This document shows, piece by piece, positions 32,701 through 45,741 of a stretch of DNA of 64,000 nucleotides. The notes under the pieces are model-generated. The model saw only the letters and a program-made list of their open reading frames with translations. It was not told the origin of the DNA and searched no databases. This stretch comes from Actinostola sp. cb2023 (taxonomy: Eukaryota; Cnidaria; Anthozoa; Actiniaria; Actinostolidae). The stretch is from positions 419,501 to 483,500 of the forward strand of contig JAUJYZ010000947.1 of the NCBI GenBank assembly GCA_033675265.1. The letters are read 5' to 3'. The position numbers and the translations under genes were made by a program. The number at the start of each line of letters is the position of its first letter. Position 1 is the first letter of the stretch.

Positions 32701-35700
32701 AACCTTATACCACAGCCTTCCAACCACCTTAACCAACAGCCTTCCAACAGCCTTATACCAACAGTCTTCCAACAACCTTATACCAACAGTCTTCCAACAA
32801 CCCTACACCAACAGTCTTCCAACAACCCTACACCAACAGTCTTCCAACAACCTTATCCATGTACCAACAGTCTTCCAACAACCCTACACCAACAGTCTTC
32901 CAACAACCCTACACCAACAGTCTTCCAACAACCTTATACATGTACCAACAGTCTTCCAACAACCTTAAATACCAACAGTCTTCCAACAACCTTATACTAA
33001 CAGATTGCATTTTATATTATAGATTATTTACAAAAAATAATGTTATCATAAACATATTTTTGTAAAATGGCTTATTTAAAAAAGATAATGTTATCATAAA
33101 AAAACATGTTGCAGAGTGTGACGTCACAAGGTTTGTAAAGTACTTTGTTTCACTCAAATCCTCTAAATTTATTTTGACTTTTACACTGGAAAAAGAAAAG
33201 GATATCAAACAAATTTTAGTACTTTTACTCAGCTACATGTACATGTAAAAGTTGTTTGATGTTCTTTTCTTTTTCCAGTGTAAAAGTCAAAATACATTTT
33301 GAGGATTTGAGTGAAACAAAGTAATATTATTTACAAACCTTGTGACGTCACACTCTGCAACATGTTTTTCTTGAATATCTTAGAAAGCAACCGTTTTACA
33401 AAAATATCTTTATAACATGTTTTTCAATAATCTATAATATAAAATTTATGCAATAAAATATTTCATTTCAGTTGCACTTAGCCTTACCATCAAAAAAGTT
33501 TGCAAATGGATCATTAGTTCCAAAGAAGTCCCTATCAACAAAATCAATAAAGTGCATTTATAAACACTGGTGTAACATGTTGTTATGATGTCATCCTAGA
33601 TTAGACTTCTTAAATGCTGGTTTAATTACGTCCTAGAATAACAGACTGTAGATCTATTGGTTCAAAACTTCTTACAAAATAAATAGCATAATGTCCAATA
33701 TCTACCTGAAGATTTCATCAGGGGAATGAAAATGGAATCCAAAATTGAAATTCCTATTGGAGCCTGCAGCTCTTCCCCCTGAAATTGAAAAAACACATTT
33801 GAAAGTTAGATATCAGATTAACAGAGAGGAACGTATATAAAAATATAAAATTAGAATTAAAAATAAGCACAGCTAAAATCCAATTACCTCCTGTTAACCC
33901 ATCTCGTCCATATCTGTTATATATATCTCTTCTCTTTTCTGTGTTCAAACAACATGAATAATAAATACAGCTCAAGACAATATTTAATTAATGAAAAAGG
34001 GGTGCACTGTAGAAACCCTCTGAGATAATTAGATTGAAAAAGGATTTATTGATAAGAATATACATGTATTATATTGTACATACGATCTGACAGGACTTCA
34101 TAAGCCTCGGATATCTCCTTGAACTTTTCCTCGGCTTCTTCTTTGTTGTTTGGATTTTTATCTGGATGCCATATTAGTGCTAGTCTCCGATAACTGTAAA
34201 GAAACAAGCATCATATAATTAAATTAAAATTCATTCAAAATGGAATTGTTCACAGCTGCCAAGCTACGCATTCAAAATCTATGGAGAAATGGTTCTATAT
34301 TTTCATTGAGCTACTTGTAGAGCTTCACTTGCTGCATATTAGCAGTAGAAATGCTTTCTATGGCAAGGTTTCCTGTGGTCATCAGATTAAGGCCTAGTTC
34401 AAACGCTGTACTTTCCAAGAGCCGTTCTTAATTACTTCAAAAGAAGCTGCCTCATTATCTATTGTTTGAAATGAGAACGGCTCATGATTAGCACGACCTC
34501 TGAACTAGGCCTAAGTTGAGTGGAGTTTTTTAACAGAAAACACCATCAATGAGTAGCTTACATGTACACTCCATCAAAGGTGATCTAACTATTTTGCACA
34601 CTGTTTATAGTGTTTATAAATATCTATAGTGAAACCATGGTTCCTGTGTGTCTGTTCATGATTAAATCAACTTTTTGCACTCAAACAGGCTATTGAAAAT
34701 CAACATTTTTGTGAAAGGGTCAGGGTTAAGGGGTCCAAGATGCACACCCCCATCCTAAACTATGGCGAATACCATATCTACCCCCAGCATTGAGTGCAGT
34801 ATAATATACTATAACACCAAGGGATTGGCCAGAACATTTACAAAGAAGAATAAAATGTTCTCCAAGTTCAGACAATCCCTACATGCTTCTTACAGTAGAA
34901 CCTTCCATAAGGCAACACCCTTGCGGAACTGCGACACCCTTGTGGGACTGCGACACCCTTGCGGGACTGCGACAGATGTCCACTTATAAGAAAAATTCAG
35001 GATCTTCAGGTTTTGTCCACCTATGGGAGTGTGTGCTAGTGTAGGATCAACTGTATTGTGTTTTTTTGAACAAATCAAAAGTATCTTAGGTCAATAATAC
35101 AGGATCAATGAAGAACCGGATCATAGATTAATTCTATTTGAGCTCTATAATCTTCCTGTTCCAGGGCTGCAGCACTTTACTGGCTTTATTGTGATCATGT
35201 CTTCTACAAATTCCATTGATGACAAGTATATAAATATACATGTAACTATATTATTTTGAGTTTAGAACCAAAAACCAGTCAGTATTTCTTTTAATCGTTT
35301 ACCATGTGTTCCATATGGCATAATAATAAAATGGCATGTATAATATCAAATCCACATAATTTAAAATTTTGAGGAAGTTTTGCAATTTTAAAGGAAGAAA
35401 CTACTATTCATATGGGTACATAGAATAGCTTCATGCAACTAGGCCATCATAGATATACTTAGAACACTGATAAATAAATTACAAATTAAATGTGACACTC
35501 AGCACGAGGCCATGCAACACTGGGCTATAACCAGAATATGTTACATGCAAAGCTCTTTGCATTGTTTTAACAACACCAGATCAAAATCAATTTCCTCTCG
35601 TAAACAAATTCAAATCTAAAACAAATCCTGGATTGTGTACGTGCGATTTAATCGCCATCCACTTGCATGGTCACTCACCATAAAACCATTAGAAATGATA

Positions 35701-36511
35701 TTGTGGATTCAAAAATGGGTAGCTACGCTGGCGCCTGTCAATAATCAATTTCAAATAATAATAAACAGCGATGTTTTTTTGAATTTGTGGGAATTAGAGT
35801 TTCGCAAATCGCAATACAACTAAAATGAAAGTGAAAGTAAACACAAAGAGGAAGAGACGGAGTAGAAATTCAATTAGTTCTAGCTTCGTTTGTTCGCGGT
35901 TATTCTGTGGGGATATTTATAATATAAGCTCACCAGTCTGTAGCATGTTATACGTATGCATGCCAATAAAATATTGTCATTGAATGTATTACCAATGCAT
36001 TGACAAATAGCAGAGTTCTCTGACAAAACTACAAGATTTTTAAAGTTTACCCATCAGTCTATGTGTTTACTTGCTGCTCTCTGCTCTAAAATCGTAAATT
36101 GCGTAACTATAAGCTTATAAGCAAAGCAAATATCAAGACAATCATCGCGGGAGTAAACTGATTCCCTCAAGAAATTTCAATAAGGATTTCTAAATACATG
36201 CAGTTAAGCTGCATGTTTACAGAAGCGAGAACGTGTTTGAATATTTTAGACCCAAAACTTGATCTAATTCAGAGAGTTCTAATTCTTTCTTTTCCTGTAC
36301 ACCGTAAATAACAAAGAAAATGAGTCTGGTAGTCAATGACAAAGCTGATTCCATAGTCATAATAATTACACATTTCTCGACATATCATGATCTGGCATGC
36401 GTCTCTAAGAAGAGTAAGAGATAATTCTCTCTTACATATCACTTACGCTTTTTTGATGTCTTGTTCAGTTGCAGACTTCGGTACATCCAAAATATCGTAG
36501 AAATCCGCCAT
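29714..36511 (-). CDS. DNAJB6: DNAJB6-like Hsp40 cochaperone, 9 exons
   Basis: Stimulates Hsp70 ATPase through its J domain and suppresses aggregation; cytosolic or nuclear in the known family. Exons in coding order: 36447-36511, 34084-34193, 33888-33938, 33706-33778, 33488-33531, 30349-30514, 30028-30080, 29892-29955, 29714-29810; every phase agrees and the product is 240 residues (human DNAJB6 isoform b has 241). J domain 1-70: [23 protein letters not shown] at 31-33, then [16 protein letters not shown] Gly/Phe-rich region follows ([42 protein letters not shown]). The C-terminal part has the family's short S/T segment [17 protein letters not shown] and [10 protein letters not shown]...VDGRQLQ. 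The Ser-rich tract before it is shorter than in the human protein. Divergent from the LRR gene. Confidence 0.95.
30771..33000. repeat. 2.2-kb minisatellite, 25-bp unit, in DNAJB6 intron 5
   Basis: About 88 copies of CTTCCAACAACCTTATACCAACAGT (25 bp, given here as CTTCCAACAACCTTATACCA plus ACAGT). Variants include CCCTACACC and CCTTATACATGTACC. The + strand consensus has no stop in any frame, so a 739-codon open frame runs across it (repeat [12 protein letters not shown]...), antisense to DNAJB6. No acceptor, donor or other coding evidence supports translation. Confidence 0.97.
33004..33453. repeat. Foldback element of about 450 bp in DNAJB6 intron 5
   Basis: Arms of about 200 bp pair across the element: TTATATTATAGATTAT near 33011 with its complement near 33430, GAGTGTGACGTCACAAGG near 33114 with CCTTGTGACGTCACACTC near 33338, and GACTTTTACACTGGAAAAAG with its complement near 33275. 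It abuts the minisatellite. Each arm holds TGACGTCA, a CRE-type palindrome. Confidence 0.8.
34391..34511. repeat. 121-bp MITE with GGCCTAGTTC ends
   Basis: GGCCTAGTTCAAACG at the left and GAACTAGGCC at the right, with AGAGCCGTTCT/AGAACGGCTC paired inside. Left flank TTAA, right flank TAAG, so probably a TTAA insertion with one mutated side. In DNAJB6 intron 1. Confidence 0.6.
34893..35053. repeat. Pogo/Tigger-like remnant with an internal 20-bp repeat
   Basis: Flanked by TA on both sides; ends CAGTAGAACCTTCC and GTAGGATCAACTG. Internally GCGACACCCTTGCGGGACT is repeated about three times (34917-34975). Ends beginning CAGT(A/T)GAACC with TA flanks fit the pogo/Tigger group, as for 49558-50105. 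The rest of DNAJB6 intron 1 (35054-36446) shows nothing. Confidence 0.45.
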
Positions 36512-37744
36512 TATAGGACGGGATTTTAGCAGAGATCCTACAAAAGCACTTTATACTAGTGGTCGAACTAATTGAACACGAATTGAACCAACTTGCGGAG
36601 GTGGGCTAGTGATTAGGGAGCATTGGTTGACGCTTGTAGTTTTTGGAATACAAGGTAGAGTCAAGACATTCGTGGCGGAGCCTTTGATGACGTTGTTCGA
36701 TTTATGACTCTAACGTGCGATTTCCGATCCAATTCCAAAAGTTCAATCAAGCATAAATTTGTTCCCGAAGTATGTATTAATTGACGCGAAGTCAGCTGCC
36801 AGAATGAGAAAGCATGATTGATGTGTTATATTTACCAGTGATTCAGCGCATTCCTTAACACGTTATTCCGCTGATCGCGCCGTGACAAAATGTTCGTGGA
36901 GTTTGTTTTCTAGAAAATTCCATCCATGTATATTCGATATTCTTTTATCACAAACTCATAAACAAGTTTTGAGAATCTTTGCATTTAGTATCATCCCAGT
37001 ATACATGTGTTTTTACGTTGCGTGACGCTTGTGGTTGGGACGGCGTGACAGGGCGAAGGCCGCAAAGTCACATCATTTTCTGAAAATAGAAAAGAACCTG
37101 TTTCAGCAAGAAAGTGAAATGCTGCGAGACACACATTTATGGACATGAGATTTAATACATAAATGTTGTTAGCGGTCAGTACTCCTGTGTTGAGGCACGT
37201 ATGGGCAAAATAGCACAATTACTCGGGTTTCCTGTGGAATGCCCGAGTTGAAAAATGGGGTTCGTTCTTTTTTCTTCTTCTATATTCTCGTACCCAGAGT
37301 CCGCGTTCCTCCTGGTCAGCACCGAGAAACGAGAGGCTCTGGTCCCTCTGGTAGAAACAGTTTTTCTTAGTCCACAAATCATAAACACGGTGTTTCTATA
37401 TTCACGAAATATATCCTCAAGTCGAGAGCATCCAAATACACAGGTAGCCCAAAACAAACACAGCGCGCGACTTCAAGACTTTGCTCACCTAGCGGCTCGC
37501 AGCAAGAAAACATATAGAAAATATCGTCAGAATGTCTTTAGAATATCAAAACGATTTCTGCTTCTCACGAACGAGCGTCACCTGTCACCTTATTTTATGC
37601 ACTGTTATATTTTCTCTTTCTCTTTTTTAAAGACATTATATTGAAAATTGAGAGTTGATTTTGTGTTAATAGATAATTAATCACCGTGATGTCACAATCA
37701 TGAATCACATCTCGAAGCGCGCGAAACGTCATCAGACATGAGTC
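36512..37744. promoter_or_regulatory. Divergent intergenic region between DNAJB6 and the LRR gene
   Basis: 1.2 kb between two start codons facing away from each other, so it should hold both promoters. No clear TATA box. TCTCGTACCCAGAGTCCGCG at about 37288 looks like a repeat end, since a related TCTGAGTACGAGAATG occurs near 40320. Two overlapping open frames here (37176-37457 and 37255-37644) look non-coding. Confidence 0.5.
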
Positions 37745-40700
37745 ATGCGTAGCCAACAATTGTTGGCATTATATATAGTTTTAACTGTTGGTTTTATTGC
37801 CAGTCAAGAGCAGCAAACTGTTTCAAACAGCGACTGTCCGCAGGAATGTGTATGCTACAGAGAATTAACCACTGTCAAATGCCAGGAATCGTCATTCACC
37901 GATTTACCTCGAATCGCAAGGAATTTAGCTGGTCGTGTTGAGGTGTTGTAAGTATTATGCTTAAGGAAGCATGTGTACATTTTGTCTGCGCATGCGTTTG
38001 GATTCAGATTTCAAAGTACCTATTTGCATAATCGATACTTCAGCTTTTGTCATTCATGCGTGCCAACGATGTGCCAACCAGAGATCGATTGGCTGTTGAA
38101 ACAAAACGTTGTGAGAAGTCTTTGTGGAAATGGTTGGCACATTTACATCACAATGTTAATGTTTGTAAACATGAAGTATCGCTATTGTTTTGCCAAGTGC
38201 ACTGCTGTGGAAGATTTAGTGAGCGATCTACGTCTCTAGAATGAAGTTTTAGAAAATCATTGAAAGGAAATCAATAGTCCGCCTACTTTTGTGGTGCTGT
38301 GGATATTTTTTTCCGTTTAATGGAACAAAATCCGCCAAAACAAGGCAACATTCCTACGGAGAAGTCGGGTGAATGAGTGATACTTGGACACTTCAAATCC
38401 ACCGCAAAGCAAGAGGGACAATTTTTCAACTCCAACAAACAAGACCTTACGAAACTAGCATGAGTGAAGCAATAAATCACGGAAGAAAATTGCTGGGGGA
38501 TGAGCTACTAAGAGAGGTTTTCTTATAATTTAGTTTGACACGTCACCAATTCAGATAAACGATTCGCAAACACAATGCTGAATAAAAACTCAATGTGAAT
38601 CAAACAATATATCAAACGGTTTACAGCTGATTCTAAGAAGTCCAAAAAAATGAAGAATTAAGCTATCCTTTACAATAAACTTCAACACATAGAGTGTTTG
38701 TAATATGGTATACACCAGCGATGAAAATCAGTCAAAATCATAACAAATAGAGTGTACTGATACCATAGTACCAAAATAATACGATCTCACATTGAGGGAC
38801 AATTTTTCAGCTTAAAATAAGTTCTCGAATGCAAAGAATAAGTATTTGTGCTATTTTCGGCTGGGGGGCTAGTTAATAAGTATTGTACTTTAGGTAGGAA
38901 TGTTAGGAAAACACGTGCAAAAATGATAAATACCCAACTGAACCGAGCAAAATACTTTGAGAATACTTGAATGTAGAGAACTCAAATTCACAGAATGTGT
39001 CATTACTAACGTTCACTGTGAAGTATCTCTTGAAAACATCTTCGATGAGAATAAACCCAAAGGACAATGTAGCTGGTTTTAGGATAACTCCTTGTTTTGG
39101 CGGATTTTGTTCCTTGATATTTTACCATCTACGACCCTTATACGAAAACAAATCATCTACAGCAAAACAAAAGTAGGCATACTATTGATTTCCTTTCAAA
39201 TATTTTCTTGAACATCATTCTAGAGACGAAGATCGCTCACTAAATCTCCCACCGCAGTGCAATTTGCAAAGAAAATGGCGGCAAATCACTTTCAAATCTG
39301 AATTCTAACGCATGCGCACACAAAATGTATACATGTTGCTTAAGGGCAGTAACCATGCAAAATAAGTGAAGATGACTTGCACAAAGTGAGAAAAACTTCA
39401 TGTTTCGTCGTAACGTCGTGATCTAACCTCGAGCCCGCGCAATGAGCCCGCGCGCCGTTGCCTGGAAGTGGGATAGCTGCTCATCTCAGCTGCTCATCTC
39501 AGCTAAAACCATCATGTTCTTATTATATACACTACGCTATTATTAATGGAGATTTATATTACTGTAGAGACATGTCAGGAAGCCAGATCCAGAGTCTGAA
39601 ATCCGCCTCATTATCACATTTTCCCAGACTAAAACGACTGTAAGTTTTCTCTTGATTTAGATTTGCTCGTGCGCACGCAATTATAACACTGGTCACGTCA
39701 CGCGACATGAATAGGACGCACGCAAAATAATAGTTTATTAATTTATATAGCGCTAATACTCCAGTTTCGAGTTGTTTACGCACCTTGACAAAAGACGCAT
39801 TTGCTCAGCCTTAGCCTCAATTCAGCGTAAATTATTCACAAATACCAACGAGAATGTGAAAAATGTTGACATAGGACAATAGAATCATTTTTTAATTCCA
39901 CGGGTTATTCTCTGGATTGAGGCTAAGGCCTAGGGCAAACGTCGGACTAACGTCGCGCCGAACCTATTAAATATAGGTTTGGTGGAAGGTCGACTAAGAG
40001 CCGACATGGCGGCAAACGTCGAACCAATGTCGATCTAATTCTAATTTCGCATTAAAATGCACGTGAGCACGCACATGTCTTTTCGCACCTGACTGCATAC
40101 CCATGCAATGGCAAAATACAGCGCTCGGCCGCAATTAAAACGTGCATACTCCAAAAGAAGAAGCGAAGAATGGCAATGCAGACCGCAGTGGTGTTTGTAG
40201 GAGGATAAAGATACAGCTGCAAGCCCTGTTATTAGCCGTTCTTCTAACAGTTTCATACAATGAAATATTGTTTTCCATTCTCTTATCCAGAGCTCCTCGT
40301 CGAGGGAACGACCGAGGGACTCTGAGTACGAGAATGATTGTTTTCGAATTTGTCTTTCTATAGCGCATGCTCACCGGGGGGGAGATGAGCGTTTGGGAGG
40401 TGGGGGAGTCGTTGTTTTCACGGTTTTGGTGTAAGTCATGCGATTTGCATGATTAATTTACTATTTTACATAATTTATGAATTTAGTTCGGCGCGTGTTT
40501 AAAACGGCGTTTGCCGCAAAGTCGCGCCAGAGTCGTAATATCTGACTTGGCTTGTCGAACTTATGATGGACTCGAACCTATATATAATGAATAGGGTCGA
40601 CCTCAATTGCGGCAAACGTCGAACTAACCATGAGCCTATTTCAAAATTAATAGGTTCGACTGAATTAAGCTCATGGTAAGTTCGACGTTTGCCGTAGGCC

Positions 40701-42587
40701 TAAGGCTGAGCAAATGCGTCTTTTGTCAAGAAGTACAGCAGTGTCTAAACAACTCGAAACTGGAGTATTACATCTTTTGGTCAATATAGCGCTTTACAAA
40801 TCTAAAAAAAATTTGAGTACGCACGCGAAGAAGCTTAAAATAACAAACAACATGAGGATTGCGTGCACCATTTATGTTCAACGATAACAGCTAAACCATG
40901 CGCTGTGCCAGAGATTAAACAGTATAGTCTCTATTACCCTAGACCAGAACTGGCCCCACCTTTCTCAATAATTATATAAATACAGAAATAAAGACTCTCT
41001 TCTGCTCTTTGCCGCGCGCGTAGATAAAAGTGGGCCCAGTTCTGGACTATGTGCGACAGTAGACGGAAACCTTTATAGTGCTAACGCAGTCATTATAAAA
41101 ACAAATTTTGATTGTAGAATTCTTCGTAACAACAAAATCAGTACAGTTGATACAACATCTCTAGGGAATGCTCCTGTGTTAGAAGATCTGTAAGTATGCT
41201 TGCTATTTATCCCTGCATAGTCAAGCAATATTGATACAACATCTCTAGGGAATGTTCCTATGTTAGAAGATCTGTAAGTATGCTTGCTATTTATCCCTGC
41301 ATAGTCAAGCAATATTGATACAACATCTCTAGGGAATGTTCCTATGTTAGAAGATCTGTAAGTATGCTTGCTATTTATCCCTGCATAGTCAAGCAATATT
41401 GATACAACATCTCTAGGGAATGTTCCTATGTTAGAAGATCTGTAAGTATGCTTGCTATTTATCCCTGCATAGTCAAGCAATATTGATACAACATCTCTAG
41501 GGAATGTTCCTGTGCTAGAAGATCTGTAAGTATGCTTGCTATTTATCCCTGCATAGTCAAGCAATATTGATACAACATCTCTAGGGAATGTTCCTGTGCT
41601 AGAAGATCTGTAAGTATGCTTGCTATTTATCCCTGCATAGTCAAGCAATATTGATTTTTTACTAATTTTTTCTCATTCTTGTAGAGACTTGAGAGGGAAT
41701 GACTTGAAGAGGCTATCAAGAGGGCTATTTAGCGACAGTAAGCTGAAAGTTTTGTAAGTCAATCGGTAACAACGGAAGACTTTCTTCGCCACTAGCGAGC
41801 CGAGAGTGCAAAGTGTGATAGTATTTGCTTTATTTTTAAAGGTATCTAGCAGACAACCCATTTTCTTGCGATCCATCCTCTGTTCAAGTATTGCTCTCGG
41901 AGGTAAAGGCTCTTATGAGTGAAAACACGGGCCTTGAAATGTTCGATGGCGGTCTACTGCGATGTGCAGAACCACCAAATATGAAAGATGAAAAGCTCGT
42001 TCATCTACTCGATGCAGGTGTGTGCGGGCTAAGATTAATATTGAAATTCAATCTAAAATTAATACGTGAATTGAACTATTCATTTTGCATCAGATGCAGA
42101 GAAATGGTCGTCCAGTCATCGTGCACCTCTAAAGCCCTCAATGATTGTGGGTGTGGTGAGTGGGGTCATTGGGCTGGTGTCCTCTTTGATTGGTGCTGTA
42201 TTCATTATATTGAAAAGACGAACATCACACAAGTACGTTGGAAGGATCAATGTCTTTGAACTCTACAATAATCCTATAAAACTCCCATGTATTTTCTTTT
42301 TCAGTAAATATCATTATGACTTTCTGACACCCACGGAAGATGAAGAAGACGAAGAGCCTAACAACGAACACATTGAGGACGGTTTGGCGAACAAACTCAA
42401 GAAACTGCGTCGACAATCCCAAGGGTACCCCTCACAGGACATTATTGATTCTGAAGAAGAAGAGGCAGTGGATCAAGATAGTTACATCAAAGAGAAAATG
42501 AAATCACAAAGACGACACTCAATGGGTTATTCTTTGGAGAATGAAAGCGGTGATGCAATGGAAGACATTGATTTGCAGTCTACCTAG
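37745..42587 (+). CDS. Single-pass leucine-rich-repeat membrane protein, 7 exons
   Basis: Small LRR receptor-like protein of unknown partner. Exons: 37745-37947, 39568-39639, 41118-41189, 41685-41753, 41842-42017, 42094-42232, 42305-42587; 337 residues. Signal peptide about 1-20, LRRNT cysteines C31, C35, C37, C46, then LRRs each on one phase-2 exon of 72, 72 and 69 nt (DMSGSQIQSLKSASL, ILRNNKISTVDTTSL, DLRGNDLKRLSRGLF), LRRCT start YLADNPFSCDPSS with a later Cys in LLRCAEPP, and a transmembrane helix 214-238 followed by KRR. The cytoplasmic tail is acidic and carries RRQSQGY (S282) and RRHSMGY (S316), basophilic-kinase-like sites. Upstream ATG at 37738 stops after three codons. Tail-to-tail with ANKRD54. 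I cannot name an orthologue. Confidence 0.85.
37965..39339. mobile_element. 1.4-kb TTAA-flanked foldback transposon in LRR intron 1
   Basis: Perfect TTAA on both sides (37961-37964, 39340-39343). Ends GGAAGCATGTGTACATTTTG and, inverted, GCAACATGTATACATTTTG. Arms of about 380 bp pair imperfectly, including GCGCATGCGTT, GAGATTTAGTGAGCGATC and AACAAAATCCGCC. No transposase ORF. The right arm contains AAAATGGCGGC. Confidence 0.8.
39727..40795. mobile_element. Nested foldback elements in LRR intron 2
   Basis: Outer arms pair CTCCAGTTTCGAGTTGTTTA (near 39756) with TAAACAACTCGAAACTGGAG (near 40745), and AAGACGCATTTGCTCAGCC with its complement. Inside lies a second inverted-repeat unit, about 39927-40700, with ends GGCCTAGGGCAAACGTCGG and GTTCGACGTTTGCCGTAGGCC flanked by CTAA/TAAG. 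GGCAAACGTCG recurs several times in it. No coding potential. Confidence 0.65.
41149..41652 (+). repeat. 84-bp tandem repeat containing the 3' half of an LRR exon and its donor
   Basis: Six near-identical 84-bp units starting GATACAACATCTCTAGGGAA at 41149, 41233, 41317, 41401, 41485 and 41569. The first is the real end of the LRR exon 41118-41189. Each unit holds 41 coding nt, the donor GTAAGT and 43 nt of intron. The real donor is at 41190; duplicates are at 41274, 41358, 41442, 41526 and 41610. The units lack the exon's 5' half and its acceptor. An antisense open frame across the array (41073-41648) is an artefact of the 84-bp period. Confidence 0.95.
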
Positions 42588-43136
42588 ACTTTGTTTAAGC
42601 CTTTATTTGCATCACATCACAGATAGTTTAAATCTGTCTTGGTCAATGGGGAAGCAAATCCCAATCATTGTAATGATTTTGAATCAAAGTAAAATAAAGT
42701 TAATGTCTCATTTTGTATTCAGCAATTGTGTAGTGAATTGCTGGCCAAATGATACCTTGTTCAATAGCACCATTATTGAAGGTGTGCTGCCTGGACCTCT
42801 AAGTGAACTGGTAGTAACCACGCCCATTTCAGTGCAAAAGTCGTAAAGTCAATATTCATACCCTGATTTACATGCATAGGTTTCACTTCGTTTTCATACC
42901 ATATATCTGACTAACTTATCACCCTTGTTCAGTGTAAATTGCCATATTTGTTACCCTGTTTCAGTGCTAGAACGGTTGAAAAACACATACCAATGCCAAT
43001 TATATATGTGAGTACCCCTCCTGGGTAGTAAGAATATGCAATCAAACCATTACGGTACATCAAGTGAAAGATTTAACTGATACAATCATGTATTTGCACA
43101 TTCTTTTAATTCAATATTCTAGCTGACGCTGAGCTG
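42588..43136. other. Tail-to-tail intergenic region, LRR gene and ANKRD54
   Basis: 549 bp separating two stop codons. AATAAA at 42692-42697 is a plausible polyadenylation signal for the LRR gene. GAGTACCCCTCCTGGG near 43012 is a fragment of the GGGTACTC element end. Nothing else seen. Confidence 0.5.

Positions 43137-45741
<2,605 letters not shown>

Noticed and set aside
30749..32968. 739-codon + strand ORF
   Set aside because: Pure 25-bp tandem repeat antisense to DNAJB6 intron 5; openness follows from the unit sequence.
37176..37644. Overlapping ORFs on both strands in the DNAJB6/LRR spacer
   Set aside because: They cross a repeat-like TCTCGTACCCAGAGTC sequence, overlap each other antisense, and resemble no known protein.
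41073..41648. 191-codon - strand ORF
   Set aside because: Antisense reading of the 84-bp array, whose length is a multiple of three so one frame stays open.
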